Shown here in pieces: positions 12,478 through 22,973 of a stretch of DNA of 64,000 nt. The position numbers and the translations under genes are program-made. Where the stretch lies: contig WHUX01000022.1 of the NCBI GenBank assembly GCA_015179025.1, forward strand, positions 62,001 to 126,000, written 5' to 3'. The stretch is from Terfezia claveryi. Its lineage: Eukaryota > Ascomycota > Pezizomycetes > Pezizales > Pezizaceae. Numbering within the stretch: position 1 is the stretch's first letter; each line of letters starts with the position of its first letter. A model generated the notes under the pieces. That model made no database searches. It saw only the letters and a list, made by a program, of their open reading frames with translations, and was not told the DNA's origin.

Positions 12478-12955
12478 TTGTATAACTCGGATTTCGTGGT
12501 ATGGCGGAGCCTTCCACTACACTCTCAGCCTACACCTGGCTACGGACGAACAGGAGCCCCTAGAAAAGCTGGCTTTATCGCATCAGAAATGCAGAGTCAG
12601 AGAGCTGCGCATGCGGACACCCCACGGAGACCGGAGACCACCTCACCTTCGACTGCCCGCGTTTCAGCAATTTCAGAAAGCCCCTACTGGGGGAAAAACG
12701 CAGCTGAGAAGAGTTGGACAAGCAGGAATTGAGGAAAGAGGGAGAGGCGACGTTCGAGGCCACGGAGGCATTCTTCAAGTTGTTATATTATTACAGCTCA
12801 CCTAGAGTGTCGCATCTTTTTAGCGCGGCAGATTAACTTGCCTCACCCCTGAATCCACCCGGAGTTCCGGGTGGCTCCTCATGGTCCCCCTAACGGGGCC
12901 GCATGGAGTACCAAGTATAAAAAAAAATAAAAAATAAAAAAAAAATAAAAAATAA
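12478..12955 (+). mobile_element. decayed LINE 3' end, copy 2
   Basis: The coding remnant matches the end of the RNase H-bearing ORF of copy 1 (SAYTWLRT-, ACGHPTETGDH-, FDCPRF-like peptides in shifting frames). The family 3' UTR (gcagattaacttgcc, gaatccacc, ggctcctcatgg) follows, then an A-rich tail with interspersed T. Frameshifts show it is dead. Confidence 0.75.
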
Positions 12956-15207
12956 AAATTACACTACGCTTCCGATGCCGGGCTGTGTGCCGCCAAATCA
13001 ATACGGCAGTTCTGGCTCTGTATGGTAGAAGTGACGTATACTCAATGAGAGATCAAGGCTCTATGATTCTTGTAATTGAGAGCCTTTATCACATTGGCAA
13101 TGGAGATCCTCCAGCCGGATGCCCATTCTCGAGTGAAGCTAGCCGAGACCCTACAATAAAGCCTCCAAAGCGTTGCCTTCATGTGCAGAACCAAATGAAC
13201 ATCGTATGGAACATTAACGAGCTTTCTAGAGGTGCAGTCAGTCTGGGGTGCAGTCAAATTGCGGCAAGGATTACAGATCAAGCATACCTCCGCTTGTCCC
13301 ACCTACTGTAGTACATAAGATTACATATTTTTTTCCCTCTTAGTCAGCATTCATGAGGAGGGTCTTACCGGATTAGGTATGCTTATCGATAAGGAATGAC
13401 GCAACGGAAACTTAGCACAGGTGGCATGATGGCACGAGACTAGCATGATTAGACAGCATGCCACAGGTGGAAATTAGACAGCAAAGCAGACGTCACAGCA
13501 CAGGTGAAGTCACACAGTAGAGAGGAAGTCGCACAGCACAGCTGAAGTCGAAGAGTCGAACATCTCTAGCCTCGTAGTAACCAGTCTGTTGTCTCTGGGG
13601 GAGTTGCGAGGTCACGAACACTACAAATATTAACCTGGATACGAGGCTAGAACAACTCTAAATTCAATACATATTGTATCATTGACGCCCACCATAGACT
13701 GCTTCAGAAATTCTGGTCTGCCACATGGCCAGAGCTGGAACGCCAAGCAATCAGGACATGCGAATAAAATCCTCAAGCTATATTGAGGAACTGTTTCTCT
13801 TCTCACTGGAATCTGAACACAGGGCCTACATACAAGCATGTCCTAAAGTGAGAGACGAAACGCATTGAAAATCTTGAATTCGAACGTGGGCGTCAGCATG
13901 ATCAGCGCAAAATTCACTGATTCCTGGGCTCTCCCGCAACCTTCTCCTCCACCCATTGTGCTGTATCTATTCTTCTTAATCTAGTTATCTATCCTGGATG
14001 TCTATTAATCTCATTCTGAAACCTTTCTTTAAAACCACATTACTTTCTCTCCATGGTTACGATATAAGAATATACTGATTACAAACATATTTCCCCAGCC
14101 GGACGATATGCTTGTAACGAGGGTTCTCTGTACAGGGATTAAGGCTTGCCACAATTCTTCATTTGAATCTAATGCTCCGGAGTTATTTCAATCCGGAGGT
14201 GATCCAGAGATGAGTTGGAGAAGTTCCATCCATCTTCTCGATGTGAGGAAGTCGTGCGAGTCAAAGTCTAGCGTAAACTATTGCCATACCATTATCCCTG
14301 TTCACCATATTATTCCGGTGCGAGTGGGCTGGAGGATTTGATGATCCCTCGGATAATTCTGTTTGGCTATTCTGGTAACAAGAACCTACAGTAAAACCAA
14401 ACTACTCTCCTGATTGCACAGCTCGCTTCTGGGAGCTCATGACCAGGGCTCACATTTATTTAGCTTATCCATAACACATCATGAAACCGTATTTGCCCTC
14501 TGATAACAGACAAGCCAGCTCAAATGGCGACATTCAAGCCAATTCGCCGACGGGAACTCGTCCCATGATTAATGAACGACCCAGAATCTTATCACAAACA
14601 CGTGCATATGCATATGTATACGCCTGACCATAGTGGATTCTTTCATCTTTCTTTTGTGTGGATCTCTACGAGAGGCTTGTGCCAACCAGACTACAGTTCT
14701 CTTTTTGGTCTCTGCTTTGGGGCCTGGTAAGAAACATAATAATCTGGGTATTCACATATATGTAAGATGACCCCCGTCACAGCCTAGGGCTGATTATGGG
14801 TCCTAAGGGGGAATAAAGATTACAGCTGACCCCTTTGAGATTAACTTGCAAGGAATGTTTGTATAGTAATATAATTGATTCAAGCTCAATTCAACGCCAA
14901 TTATACACCACAACCACCACCGTAGCCACCACAACCACCACAACTCATAACCACAACAACTATACCACCACCACATCAAATACCCGTATCTCTGTCTGAT
15001 AGAAGCTTGAGCCAATAGAAAGGGAACCACGAAACACCAAACTCCAAAATTATCCAGCGCAATCGCCCTTCAACCCGTCCCACATCTTCCATCCCCAGAT
15101 GCCCGCCGATAAAAAATAGTAAAACTTCGCGTCCCTTTATCCAAATCAAATTAGTATGATATACTTTTTTCTGAAAATCTGCGATTCAGCCACTTACGGT
15201 ACCTGGC
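12956..15207. other. intergenic, repeats only
   Basis: Contains a short repetitive patch of CACAGCACAG/GAAGTCG units (about 13480-13555), a CCA/CAA-rich low-complexity patch (14905-14975), and a segment at about 13255-13400 that partly resembles 51165-51400 (shared tatgtttatcgataagaaat-like core). No supported gene. Confidence 0.45.
13433..13442 (-). mobile_element. TAGTCT micro-insertion (10 bp)
   Basis: Core CACGAGACTA (reverse complement TAGTCTCGTG) lies between direct repeats GCATGATGG (13424-13432) and GCATGATTA (13443-13451), 7 of 9 matching. Same family as 15762 and 21992. Confidence 0.5.
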
Positions 15208-15447
15208 TCAATATGCCCACTGTGAAGCCGCCAGATCAGTCCTCCCCTCCTTCCTGCCCTGACCCGGCAAGACGAAAATGTAATTCGGGTTCTTTATGAT
15301 ATTCGTGAGAAATTCTTTGTGTTCCCATGTCTGTGGCTTAATGTAACCGCCAAATTTTGTATGTCGGTCTCGGAGAACTACTGGCTTGTTGTTTCCCTGA
15401 GCTTCTGTGATGGGGCTTGACCCGGTGGAAAGAGAAGAAGAAGACAT
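15208..15447 (-). CDS. small hypothetical protein, 79 residues
   Basis: The frame from the ATG at 15447 encodes a Ser-rich start (MSSSSLSTGSSPITEAQG) followed by a compact segment with mixed hydrophobic and charged residues (VVLRDRHTKFGGYIKP, WEHKEFLTNIIKNPNYIFVL). The composition is protein-like rather than random. The upstream in-frame extension to 15597 is less protein-like, so I prefer the internal ATG. The C-terminus may continue through an intron I could not place. No family recognised. A TAGTCT micro-insertion sits about 43 bp upstream, presumably in the 5' UTR or promoter. Confidence 0.4.
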   Translation of the reverse strand: MSSSSLSTGSSPITEAQGNNKPVVLRDRHTKFGGYIKPQTWEHKEFLTNIIKNPNYIFVLPGQGRKEGRTDLAASQWAY

Positions 15448-15489
15448 GTTGGGTAGTCTAGGGAAAATAAGATGAAATTTGTGAAGTGG

Positions 15490-15499
15490 TAGTCTGGTT
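15490..15499 (+). mobile_element. TAGTCT micro-insertion (10 bp)
   Basis: Core TAGTCTGGTT between GTGAAGTGG (15481-15489) and GTGAAGTAG (15500-15508), 8 of 9 matching. Confidence 0.65.
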
Positions 15500-15761
15500 G
15501 TGAAGTAGATGCTGGAGGAAGATGTGAGATGTGATTTTTGTCCGTTTGCAGGCCTGATGGAGGGGGGATATCTGGGGTATTTATTCTTGAAACCCAATAT
15601 AGAGTTTGGTGCTACCCAATGCCACGAAGCAATGTATTACATCCTCCCTTGGAGCGGTCGGGGTCGAGACTATGTAGTATTACATGCCACAATGGAAACC
15701 ATTCATACCGATCCTCAATGAAAAAAAAACTGAATAGGCTCCAACAGGCATACGTTACAAC

Positions 15762-15772
15762 TAGTCTCGTGC
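15762..15772 (+). mobile_element. TAGTCT micro-insertion (11 bp)
   Basis: Core TAGTCTCGTGC sits between two exact copies of CGTTACAAC (15753-15761 and 15773-15781). Confidence 0.75.
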
Positions 15773-15845
15773 CGTTACAACGGGAATTGATAGACTCATT
15801 CACTTATCACGTCTATTTGTCAATCGGGTGCTATTTGCAAGTTCT

Positions 15846-16012
15846 GTCGAACGGTTCATCAATGGCGTGTTTATCAATGGCGATGTTAGTGCTGTTCATC
15901 AATGGGGATGTTAGCGCGAACTGTATCGTGTGACCAATGGCGATGTTATCGATGGTGCTGTTTTCGCGCTAACATCCCCATTGATAAACACGCCATTGAT
16001 GAACCGTTCGAC
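15846..16012. repeat. imperfect palindrome with perfect ~35-bp outer arms
   Basis: The outer arm GTCGAACGGTTCATCAATGG and onward (15846-15881) is repeated inverted at 15978-16012. An inner pair (ATGGGGATGTTAGCGCGAA against its complement near 15963-15983) lies inside. The motif ATCAATGGCGATGTTA also recurs in direct orientation. It could form a cruciform or be a small foldback element. No coding potential. Confidence 0.75.
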
Positions 16013-16207
16013 CGAATTGCGAATGCTTAGCGCCCAATTGGCCAATCGGTCGACTGATTGAACAAATCGCCGTCCTTGATGAATCGCAGAACACAGCCAC
16101 TACGCAGCGGAGCAGCACTTAGCATAGGAGACCTCGAAGAGGGGGGGTATACCAAGGAACCAACGATAGGTACTCCTTGACCTACCGGTACAGACCACCC
16201 CAATGCT

Positions 16208-16236
16208 CTGGGGAGGGGCTAGTGCAAGCCAGACTA
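16208..16236 (-). mobile_element. TAGTCT micro-insertion (29 bp)
   Basis: On the minus strand the 29-bp core begins TAGTCTGGCTTGCACTAG. It is flanked by two exact copies of CCCAATGCT (16199-16207 and 16237-16245). Confidence 0.75.
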
Positions 16237-16245
16237 CCCAATGCT

Positions 16246-17792
16246 AGCAATACTGACAGACTTCATGGCTGACAAACAGACGGCCTTGAGCCACGGAAAG
16301 GGTGTAGCAGTGAAGACCAGGACCAGGAGTGACAATGTCAGTGTTCTCAACGGGCAGGCCAGCCGGCCTGAATAGCCTGGATCATTCAGGTGAGATTGCG
16401 GGGTATAAAAGAAGGGCAGAATTCTTGTTTGAGTACTGAATATCAATAAGTAAGTGGTACTACTGGGACATAGAGATATATTCATCTGCTTACAGACCGT
16501 CGCAATCGGTTACAGGAAGACATAATGGAAGCCTCCGATTGTATGAAATCCTAGAGTACCGATGGCCCTGGTGAATTGGTTTTTTAAGGGATGTTGATCA
16601 CGTACGGGAGATGTTGGAAAATAACGAGGCTTAGGCTTGTGTACGACCTACAGTCGCTATTGTTATATTCATTAATATGTCAGTTTTGCTCACATTCTGC
16701 TCTCATGAACATAACCCGGCAATTCAGGCCGTGCACGGACCTCGGCCCCCAGGCCAGGCTGCGGGTGGCCTGAACAATGGCCGGCCCGTTGCGAACACTG
16801 AAATTTAGATTCAGTCTTAGTCTGAGGAAGCCAATTAAAGGACCTCCTGGAAGCCAGAAAGAGAGCTGGACACTTCACCAATTAAGCCAGAAGGCACACC
16901 AACATCTCTTACTACTACCTAGGCAATTAAAAAGCAGATCAAAGGGCAGTCATGGAATGAGCTCTAGGTCGCATACTGTGACAGTATATGGGGATGACGC
17001 CGGACGGCACACACATCACATTCAAATCCCCAAGATTCCGCGCAAGAGGGAGTCACTCATGCCAGGAGCCACCTCATAGCCTGCCCTCAAGCACCCTATA
17101 TGGAGACAGGACAGCGAAAAAGAAGAGGGGGGAAACCTTCTTTAGTAGCTTTTACTTAAGATTGAGATAAGAAAAGACAAGCAGGAGTTAGCGAATAGTG
17201 AGGATCCCCCCGGCCAGCTGAACGGACCAGCGAAAGCTTACTGACTATTTTAGGGGTCCTTTTTCTAACTCAGTACTCGTATTCAAACTGTCTGCTTTAT
17301 GACAACAAGCCACATCCCTGGCTAAACCAGTGGATTATCCAAACAAGGCCAGTCGTACAACCTCCTCCCCAAGTTGCTAAATACAAAAAAAATCTAGCAT
17401 GTTTCAGCATGGTGGCAAAAGAATCATACTCTCCCCTGCATAAAGAGGCCCAAAGGATTCGCATTGGAGAAATTTAGACGGATTCAGGAGTATAGGTAAT
17501 ATTCAATGCATCTTATGCAGCGTATGATCCTTTTTGTCACCGAACAGTACCGTATCTACCGCTTCCTCCTCACCTTTGCAACCCCCCTCACATCTTTTCG
17601 CACCAATTCAAATCAGACCCTCTCTCCTTCTCTCCCCTGGCCTCCTCCCTTTCCAGTCCCCCTATCCAGGCGCATTCTGGGTGTTCTCACACGTACGGAG
17701 AGGGTCCTCCGCTCTCCCAATCTCGTGTATCCAAGCTCTCTGCGGCCCACAGTCCGTTACTAAATATATGAGCCCCTGATTGCCCGGTTGCT
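16246..17792. other. intergenic, degenerate sequence
   Basis: No supported gene. A segment near 17255-17295 (aactcagtactcgtattc) resembles the reversed LINE 3' end and also the sequence at about 28850, so decayed LINE tails may be present. 16690-17160 has coding-like scraps in several frames but no continuous frame. Confidence 0.4.
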
Positions 17793-18089
17793 CTAGATCA
17801 GGTGTTTTGGTTTTGGATGGCTGAGAAAGGCTTGATGTATGCCGGCCGGTGTCGCTATATCAGGCCGTGCCATTCGCTTGCCAATCCACGCCGCCGCTCT
17901 GGCCATGCTGTCTACTTCCTCGTTTCCTTCCACCCTAGGTTTCCCTCCACCTATATCGGGGTCTTCCCCCCCTTCATTCCTTCCTGTACTAACACTTCGA
18001 CCCACGATCTCGGGACGGTCTGCACCAACTTGAGTGTTCGTACGATCGCTCCCTGGCTCACCAGTACCACTACATTCTTGGTCTGCCAT
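17793..18089 (-). CDS. small hypothetical hydrophilic protein next to a MITE
   Basis: The frame from the ATG at 18089 encodes 98 residues, rich in Gly, Glu, Asp and Arg at the N-terminus (GTGEPGSDRTN, GGEDPDIGGG), then a more structured end with AAAWIGKRMARPDIAT. The open frame runs unbroken upstream through the whole MITE at 18092-18198 to 18335. The true start may therefore have been displaced, or the MITE now supplies coding sequence. No family recognised; it could be a transposon ORF1 remnant. Confidence 0.25.
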   Translation of the reverse strand: MADQECSGTGEPGSDRTNTQVGADRPEIVGRSVSTGRNEGGEDPDIGGGKPRVEGNEEVDSMARAAAWIGKRMARPDIATPAGIHQAFLSHPKPKHLI

Positions 18090-18091
18090 AA

Positions 18092-18198
18092 TAGGCCTGG
18101 GCACGAGATGAGATGTCTCGAGACCACTGCCCCTGCCCACGAGACGTCTCGAGACCAGGGCCCGTCTTGTGAGTCGAGACGTCTCGTGCCCAGGCCTA
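18092..18198. mobile_element. 107-bp MITE with 17-bp perfect TIRs
   Basis: It starts TAGGCCTGGGCACGAGA and ends with the exact inverse TCTCGTGCCCAGGCCTA. The interior repeats the palindrome GAGACGTCTCG. A half copy is at 4554-4602. The TIR shares GGGCACGAGA with the TAGTCTCGTGCCC micro-insertions, which suggests one family. No clear target duplication was found. Confidence 0.75.
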
Positions 18199-18437
18199 GT
18201 CCGCAATGCAATAGCAGTTCCTAGCATCTCCGTGTGTATGATTGTTGCATATTCCCATGCCCACCAGCCCCGAGAGCATCTCGCTGACCTTCCCCTTGTT
18301 GCTACCTCTCCATACCCCAACCACCAGCCTTGCACACTCTGCTCCTAGTCCAACCTGCCCCTCGTTTGCCCTGCATTTCATTTATCATGTATGCCCCGAG
18401 ACTTTCTTGCAGTTCCAGCAACGAGTGTTCCCTCAGA

Positions 18438-18692
18438 ATGGATGTTTTCAATTGCTGGTCATATTCTCACCAAGCGCCGAAGCTCACACGTGAGAACATG
18501 ATGAACGCACTCATGTATAGTAAAAATTGGTTGGGGTTTCCAGAGGTTACCCAGGAGGAGTTGACAGCAGGACATGACCTGCTGAACCAGCTTCGAGAAC
18601 TTAATACGGTAGAGATAGCGATATCTCAGAATTTTTCCTGCGTGAAAGTTTGGAGAGGATTATTAGGAACAGGCTTTGGCCCTTGTATTTAG
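18438..18692 (+). CDS. possible small protein or exon remnant, 84 residues
   Basis: The frame from the ATG at 18438 has a protein-like amphipathic segment (LTRENMMNALMYSKNWLGF, VTQEELTAGHDLLNQLREL). The frame is open further upstream to 18330 but that part looks non-coding. It may be the last exon of a gene whose other exons I cannot place, or a relic. It converges on the minus-strand gene ending at 18701. Confidence 0.3.
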   Translation: MDVFNCWSYSHQAPKLTRENMMNALMYSKNWLGFPEVTQEELTAGHDLLNQLRELNTVEIAISQNFSCVKVWRGLLGTGFGPCI

Positions 18693-18700
18693 TTCATTTA

Positions 18701-19111
18701 TCATCTTGTTACCTCACCTGCAAAAGCTGCAAGCCTACCCTTCCTAAACCTCGAACCGGCTCCAGCCTTAGTGTAGATTGCAATCCCATTTAATCGACCT
18801 GGCGTTTTCTTTGACAACCCGTATATTGTACCACCACCGCCCCTAATATTGACCAGTTTTGTAGCCTCAACATAATATACACCACCAACAAAGTGCATAT
18901 GGTCTCTATTTCACCGTATTCAATGATTGGCCATAGTGAGATTGCTATTAAAGAGTCCTTACTACCTTGTATACCACTGCTTGCCTCTTATAGTAGCACT
19001 CGCATGTTCTTCCCACATATTCAGTATGCCTCCAGCATTAAATTTCAGTCTGTGTGCACTACAATTGGGCTCCCAAACAATGAGATACCGCAATTCCGCA
19101 AGTACGCCGGA
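18701..19111 (-). CDS. partial hypothetical gene with one intron
   Basis: Two frames join through a 60-bp intron (18906-18965, GTAGTA donor, AATAG acceptor): an upstream frame open from 19111 to 18966 and a downstream one from 18905 to a stop at 18701. The upstream part reads like protein (ELRYLIVWEPNCSAHRLKF, MWEEHASATIRGKQWYTR). The downstream part is Gly/Arg/Lys-rich (NIRGGGGTIYGLSKKTPGR, SRFRKGRLAAF). The upstream frame starts right after a stop with no ATG until MWEEH, so either the start is that Met or earlier exons are missing. No family recognised. Confidence 0.4.
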
Positions 19112-19217
19112 TCATAGTCAAATACGTTTCAAATTCCCAGGTACGTACAATATATTGCTTAAGCTAAGTAATGCCAGACTATTGTTCTAAGAGTACATCT
19201 AACAAATAAGGAAACAC

Positions 19218-21695
19218 TCAAACTACGATTGCTGTGAGAAACATCAGCGCCATCCCCAACACAACAGCCCCAACGGCTAACAAGTTATGGTTGGCAGGAA
19301 GCTCCGTCTCCTCCTTCTCCTCCTTCTCCTCCTTCTCCTCCTCCTTCTCCCCCTCCTTTTCTCGCTCCTCCTTCTCCCCCTCCTTTTCTCGCTCCTCCTT
19401 CTCCCCCTCCTTCTCCCCCTCCTTCTCCCCCTCCTTCTCCCGCTCCTCCTTCTCCTCCTTCTCCCCCTCCTTCTCCCCCTCTTTTTTCTCCTCCGTCTCG
19501 TTCTCCTCCGTCTCGTTCTCCTCCTCCGTCTTCTTCTCCCCCCCTTCCCCTTCACCCTCGGTGACACAATCTAGGCCTTCATAGGCCAGCAACTCAGGCC
19601 TCTGGACTTCACCCTCGGTGGCACAATCAAGGCTTTCATAGGCCAACAACTCAGGCCTCTGGACTTCACCCTCGGTGACACAATCAAGGCCTTCATAGGC
19701 CAACAACTCAGGCCTCTGGACTTCACCCTCGGTGACACAATCAAGGCCTTCATAGGCCAACAACTCAGGCCTCTGGACTTCACCCTCGGTGACACAATCA
19801 AGGCCTTCATAGGCCAACAACTCAGGCCTCTGGATTTCATCAACGAAAAACATATGCCAGCAGCTCCTGGAAAGAGTTTCCCTCTTCTGGCCAAAATGGA
19901 CGTTGAAGATGCCTTTTTCCCCCGGACATCTTGTATCATATCCTTTCGCAATTAAACATGACGAGCACTGGCATGCCCAGCACCACCCGCACCACGCTCC
20001 ACCCTGAAGATCGCCTCCCCCACAGAAACCACATTGACGTCGGAATTGCAACCAGTTCTTGCCAGTAATCCCAAGATGTTCCCATATTCCCTCCTGGGCG
20101 TTTCTTGCGCATCCTGCACAGAAACAGAAACCATGCCTTGGCGAAGAAGGGTAGTAACAATCTATTTCTGTACTTAACTCATGGTCGACAGCATCCCTTT
20201 TATATGACCAAAGAGTAATTTCTTGGCCGTACATTGTGGGGTCACACCCAGTTCCACCATCAATCTCCGGTGTCGTAACGGAAATATAGGCCGGCATATT
20301 TGGGAAACAGCGGTTCTTGGTCTTTGACTCAAGCTCTTTGCTAAGTTCTGGGATCGGGTTAGGACTTATTTACTGCACCCAGGCCTTGGAACTATCAACT
20401 TACCTTGTCCCGCTCCTTTTGTTGTAACCATAGGTTCACCAGTCATAAACTTAACGGGCTGAAAGCATGCGAGAAAATCTTGACTGATTTCTCCAGATTC
20501 ATGCACAGTTATCGCCAGTGCAAAACTCAGCTGTAGGCCCCAGTGTTCTAAGAGTTGCCCCGACTGTGGCTTAGAATGGTACATAACCATTTCACCACCT
20601 TGGATGCCATCTTGGGCGTCATTGGTGTATATCATAGTAGGCATATCTCCATCTCGGGGAAGGTCATGAGGTCCTTGCCCATTCACATCCAACCTGGAAC
20701 TGTCATTTGGCGTCACATCCTGGGCCTCCACATCATTGCCAATATTCTGAGGCACGTCGCTGTCACCTGCCATCTTCAATATAACATGTGTTACTATGTG
20801 TGTAATACTTTGAATGGATTTCCTAATTGCCACTTACTCCATATGTAAAATTCTGTGCATATGGCACACAGCCTTGCCCTCCCTCCTCAAACATCTCCCC
20901 TCCTTGCTGCCCAGTTGCCACAAACCAATTACCATCGTTTTGCCCAACCCCATAATTGTAGTTCTGGAAACAAGCGGTAGTGCTCATTTCATTCTACCAA
21001 CATGGCAACATCAGTCAGGCTCTGAGTTACTAAGTATTCTAGAATTAATGCTGGTACATACCTGATACTTGAGGCATTCTTCACATGACATGTCACATGC
21101 CCTTTTCGTGTTGAATTCATATTCTAAGGCTGTTTGGTTTTCACTCCAACTATTTTGCCAAGTCTAAGGGTCGGAATCAGTATATGCAGAAGGCTGTCCA
21201 AGACATTCTGTGTACTTACCTGCAAACCTTGGTAGTGTTGCTCAAATGTTTGTGCCTCAAGAGCATAACTGTAATCATCCTCTCCAATTTGGTGATGCTA
21301 TTATACAACGGAATCAGTAAATTTGCTTCAACTCCGTTTGTCGAGAGACGCCTTTGTGTTTACTTCAGCATGGGCGCCAACTTCCTCCACGTCCTCAGCC
21401 TCGATAGCCACCTGATTTTGTCCAGCAGACATAGGTACAAACACCTTCGCCAAAACATTGAGTCCAGAGATAACGTTAAAGTCCATGACAATACCATCCT
21501 GGTTGCAAAATGAGTCAATAAAGAATTTGCAAATTCAGAACTTGATTCACTTACACTTCCCTCCTTATGCATAGAAACTGGAATAAACTCCTCTGCCTTG
21601 GCATTGAAGTGGAATGTAATCATGGGGGCCGAGCCACCTAGCGAGTTTGGTGCAGACTGGGGCACAAAAACACTTGCCAAAGGATTAAGATACAT
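19218..21695 (-). CDS. tail-anchored protein with three PAM2-like motifs, Cys cluster and 19-residue repeats
   Basis: Seven exons read without a break: 21695-21555, 21498-21364, 21297-21220, 21163-21062, 20963-20838, 20773-20404 and 20347-19218. All six introns are GT-AG and about 56-100 bp. The product is 693 residues. The N-terminus has three matches to the PABP-binding PAM2 pattern (L/F-N-x-x-A-x-x-F-V/I-P): LNPLASVFVP (3-12), FNAKAEEFIP (30-39) and LNVLAKVFVP (60-69). PAM2 peptides bind the MLLE domain of poly(A)-binding protein. A central Cys-rich block (about 380-455; CFCAGCARN, CGFCGG, CGWCWACQCSSC) may bind metal. Five 19-residue repeats (QRPELLAYEGLDCVTEGE) follow, then a Glu/Lys-rich stalk and a C-terminal hydrophobic segment (LLAVGAVVLGMALMFLTAIV) with no downstream tail, so probably tail-anchored. 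Role in tethering mRNPs to a membrane is inference. First ATG at 21695 is chosen because it begins motif 1. Confidence 0.75.
19550..19845 (-). repeat. 57-bp tandem repeat x5 inside the PAM2 gene
   Basis: Five in-frame copies of a 57-bp unit encode (V/I)QRPELLAYEGLDCVTEGE. Copies differ at only a few positions (for example EGLDCV against ESLDCA), which points to recent expansion. The neighbouring CT-rich tract (19300-19550) encodes the Glu/Lys stalk. Confidence 0.9.
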
Positions 21696-21991
21696 TGCTG
21701 TAGTCGGAATGGAAAGAGTTGGACAAATAATGAGTATCAAACACCAAGGGTGAGATAAAAGAATTAGTGAGTGAGGTGGAAGAAGAGTTGGTTTTTGAGA
21801 GTCAGGTTGGTAGGGGTTTTTGTTGTGATGTGGTGAAGATATAAGGATTGCCTCGTGAGGGGAGACTTATACATATGCAAGCTGCCAAGCCTGTTGTTGT
21901 TTGTGCAAGATGCCAAGCCTGTAATGATAACAAGAGACTACTGAATCTGGCATAGATTTCCAAATACATATCCGCAACTATTAATTCTACT

Positions 21992-22011
21992 AGGGTCTGG
22001 GCACGAGACTA
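21992..22011 (-). mobile_element. TAGTCT micro-insertion (20 bp)
   Basis: On the minus strand the core is TAGTCTCGTGCCCAGACCCT. It sits between two exact copies of AATTCTACT (21983-21991 and 22012-22020), about 300 bp upstream of the PAM2-gene start. Confidence 0.75.
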
Positions 22012-22234
22012 AATTCTACTACAGTAGTTGAACATCATGAGCCTTCTTTTGCTTCCACATGAGGTACTTACATTACTCGATAACCTGACTTATTGGTAGT
22101 GACCCATATTACCTATCCGATAGGAGTTGACCATCACCAAGGCACCAATAAGTACAATGATCAAGCGACCCACCGGTACTGCAATCTCCCATTTGTCCTA
22201 TATTCCCCCACTTCTATGTCTTCCCTAGCTATAG

Positions 22235-22766
22235 CTACAGGTATGAGACAACCGCTCCCTGCCCCAGTAAAATCCCCAGCAGAATAAGAATCGTATACAA
22301 ATTCTCATTAACCCTCTCAGGAGAAAGCCAACCAGCCAAGTGAAAGAAGCCACGGAATCGAACTGCTCTCTGTCCTGTTTTGGCCCGTCTCCTCCTTTTC
22401 TTCTTCATGGCACCATTGATCTTCTTTGTTGGACTTTCTATCCCGATTTCAATTACCACTTCACTGTCCTTGCAATTGAATTGCTCGACCTCTTTCTTTT
22501 CCTCGAGGCCTGGCTCTTCTTCAATATTCCTCTGTATGATTTCTAGCTCCTCCTCTTTCTCCGATTCCTATCCAAGCTCCATTTCCTCTCCAAGATCCTC
22601 ATTGAATTCGAATCTTGCAGATTTTCTCAGTCTTTTCTTCTCCGCACCACTCTTCCACTTTTTCTGGATACAGGTATTGTTCTCCTTTCCACTAGACTCC
22701 ACGTGTAAGATTACGAGGTTATTAAGCGGAGGAATCGTGAAGAGAGAAGAATTCGTGTATTCAAGG
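22235..22766 (-). pseudogene. tail-anchored basic protein, one in-frame stop
   Basis: One minus-strand frame runs for about 180 codons, broken only by a TAG at 22570-22568. It encodes a charged region (EKKRLRKSARFEFNEDLGEE before the stop, EKEEELEIIQRNIEEEPG after), a basic cluster (MKKKRRRRAKTGQRAVRFRG) and a C-terminal hydrophobic segment (LYTILILLGILLGQGAVV) just before the final stop, so tail-anchored like the neighbouring PAM2 gene. The stop could come from CAG by a C-to-T change. A splice acceptor at this TAG is possible but I found no matching donor. It may be the last exon of the gene at 22974-24167. Confidence 0.45.
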
Positions 22767-22973
22767 TAACAATAACGAAGCTATCTAGATATCGCTATAA
22801 GCCTTATTGCTTACAGTTCTAGTGCTCTATAGAAAAGATCTATCTACGATCAAGTTGCTTATATGTGCCCTTTCGCACCGTCACTTTCCCTTTCTTGATT
22901 CAGCCGGCGAGAATATTCCTACACCACGTACTTCCCTATGTTTTTGACAATTGTTGCATGTGAGTTGCTCAGT

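Noticed and set aside
14680..14700. GTGCCAACCAGACTA (same 15-bp core as 53706, reversed)
   Set aside because: The core is identical, but the flanks (GAGAGGCTT and CAGTTCTCT) do not match, so insertion cannot be shown; it may be an old copy with lost duplication.
18395..18420. CCHC zinc knuckle (CWNCKKVSGH) on the minus strand
   Set aside because: Spacing is off by one, the frame stops two codons later, and no fourth Cys is in place.
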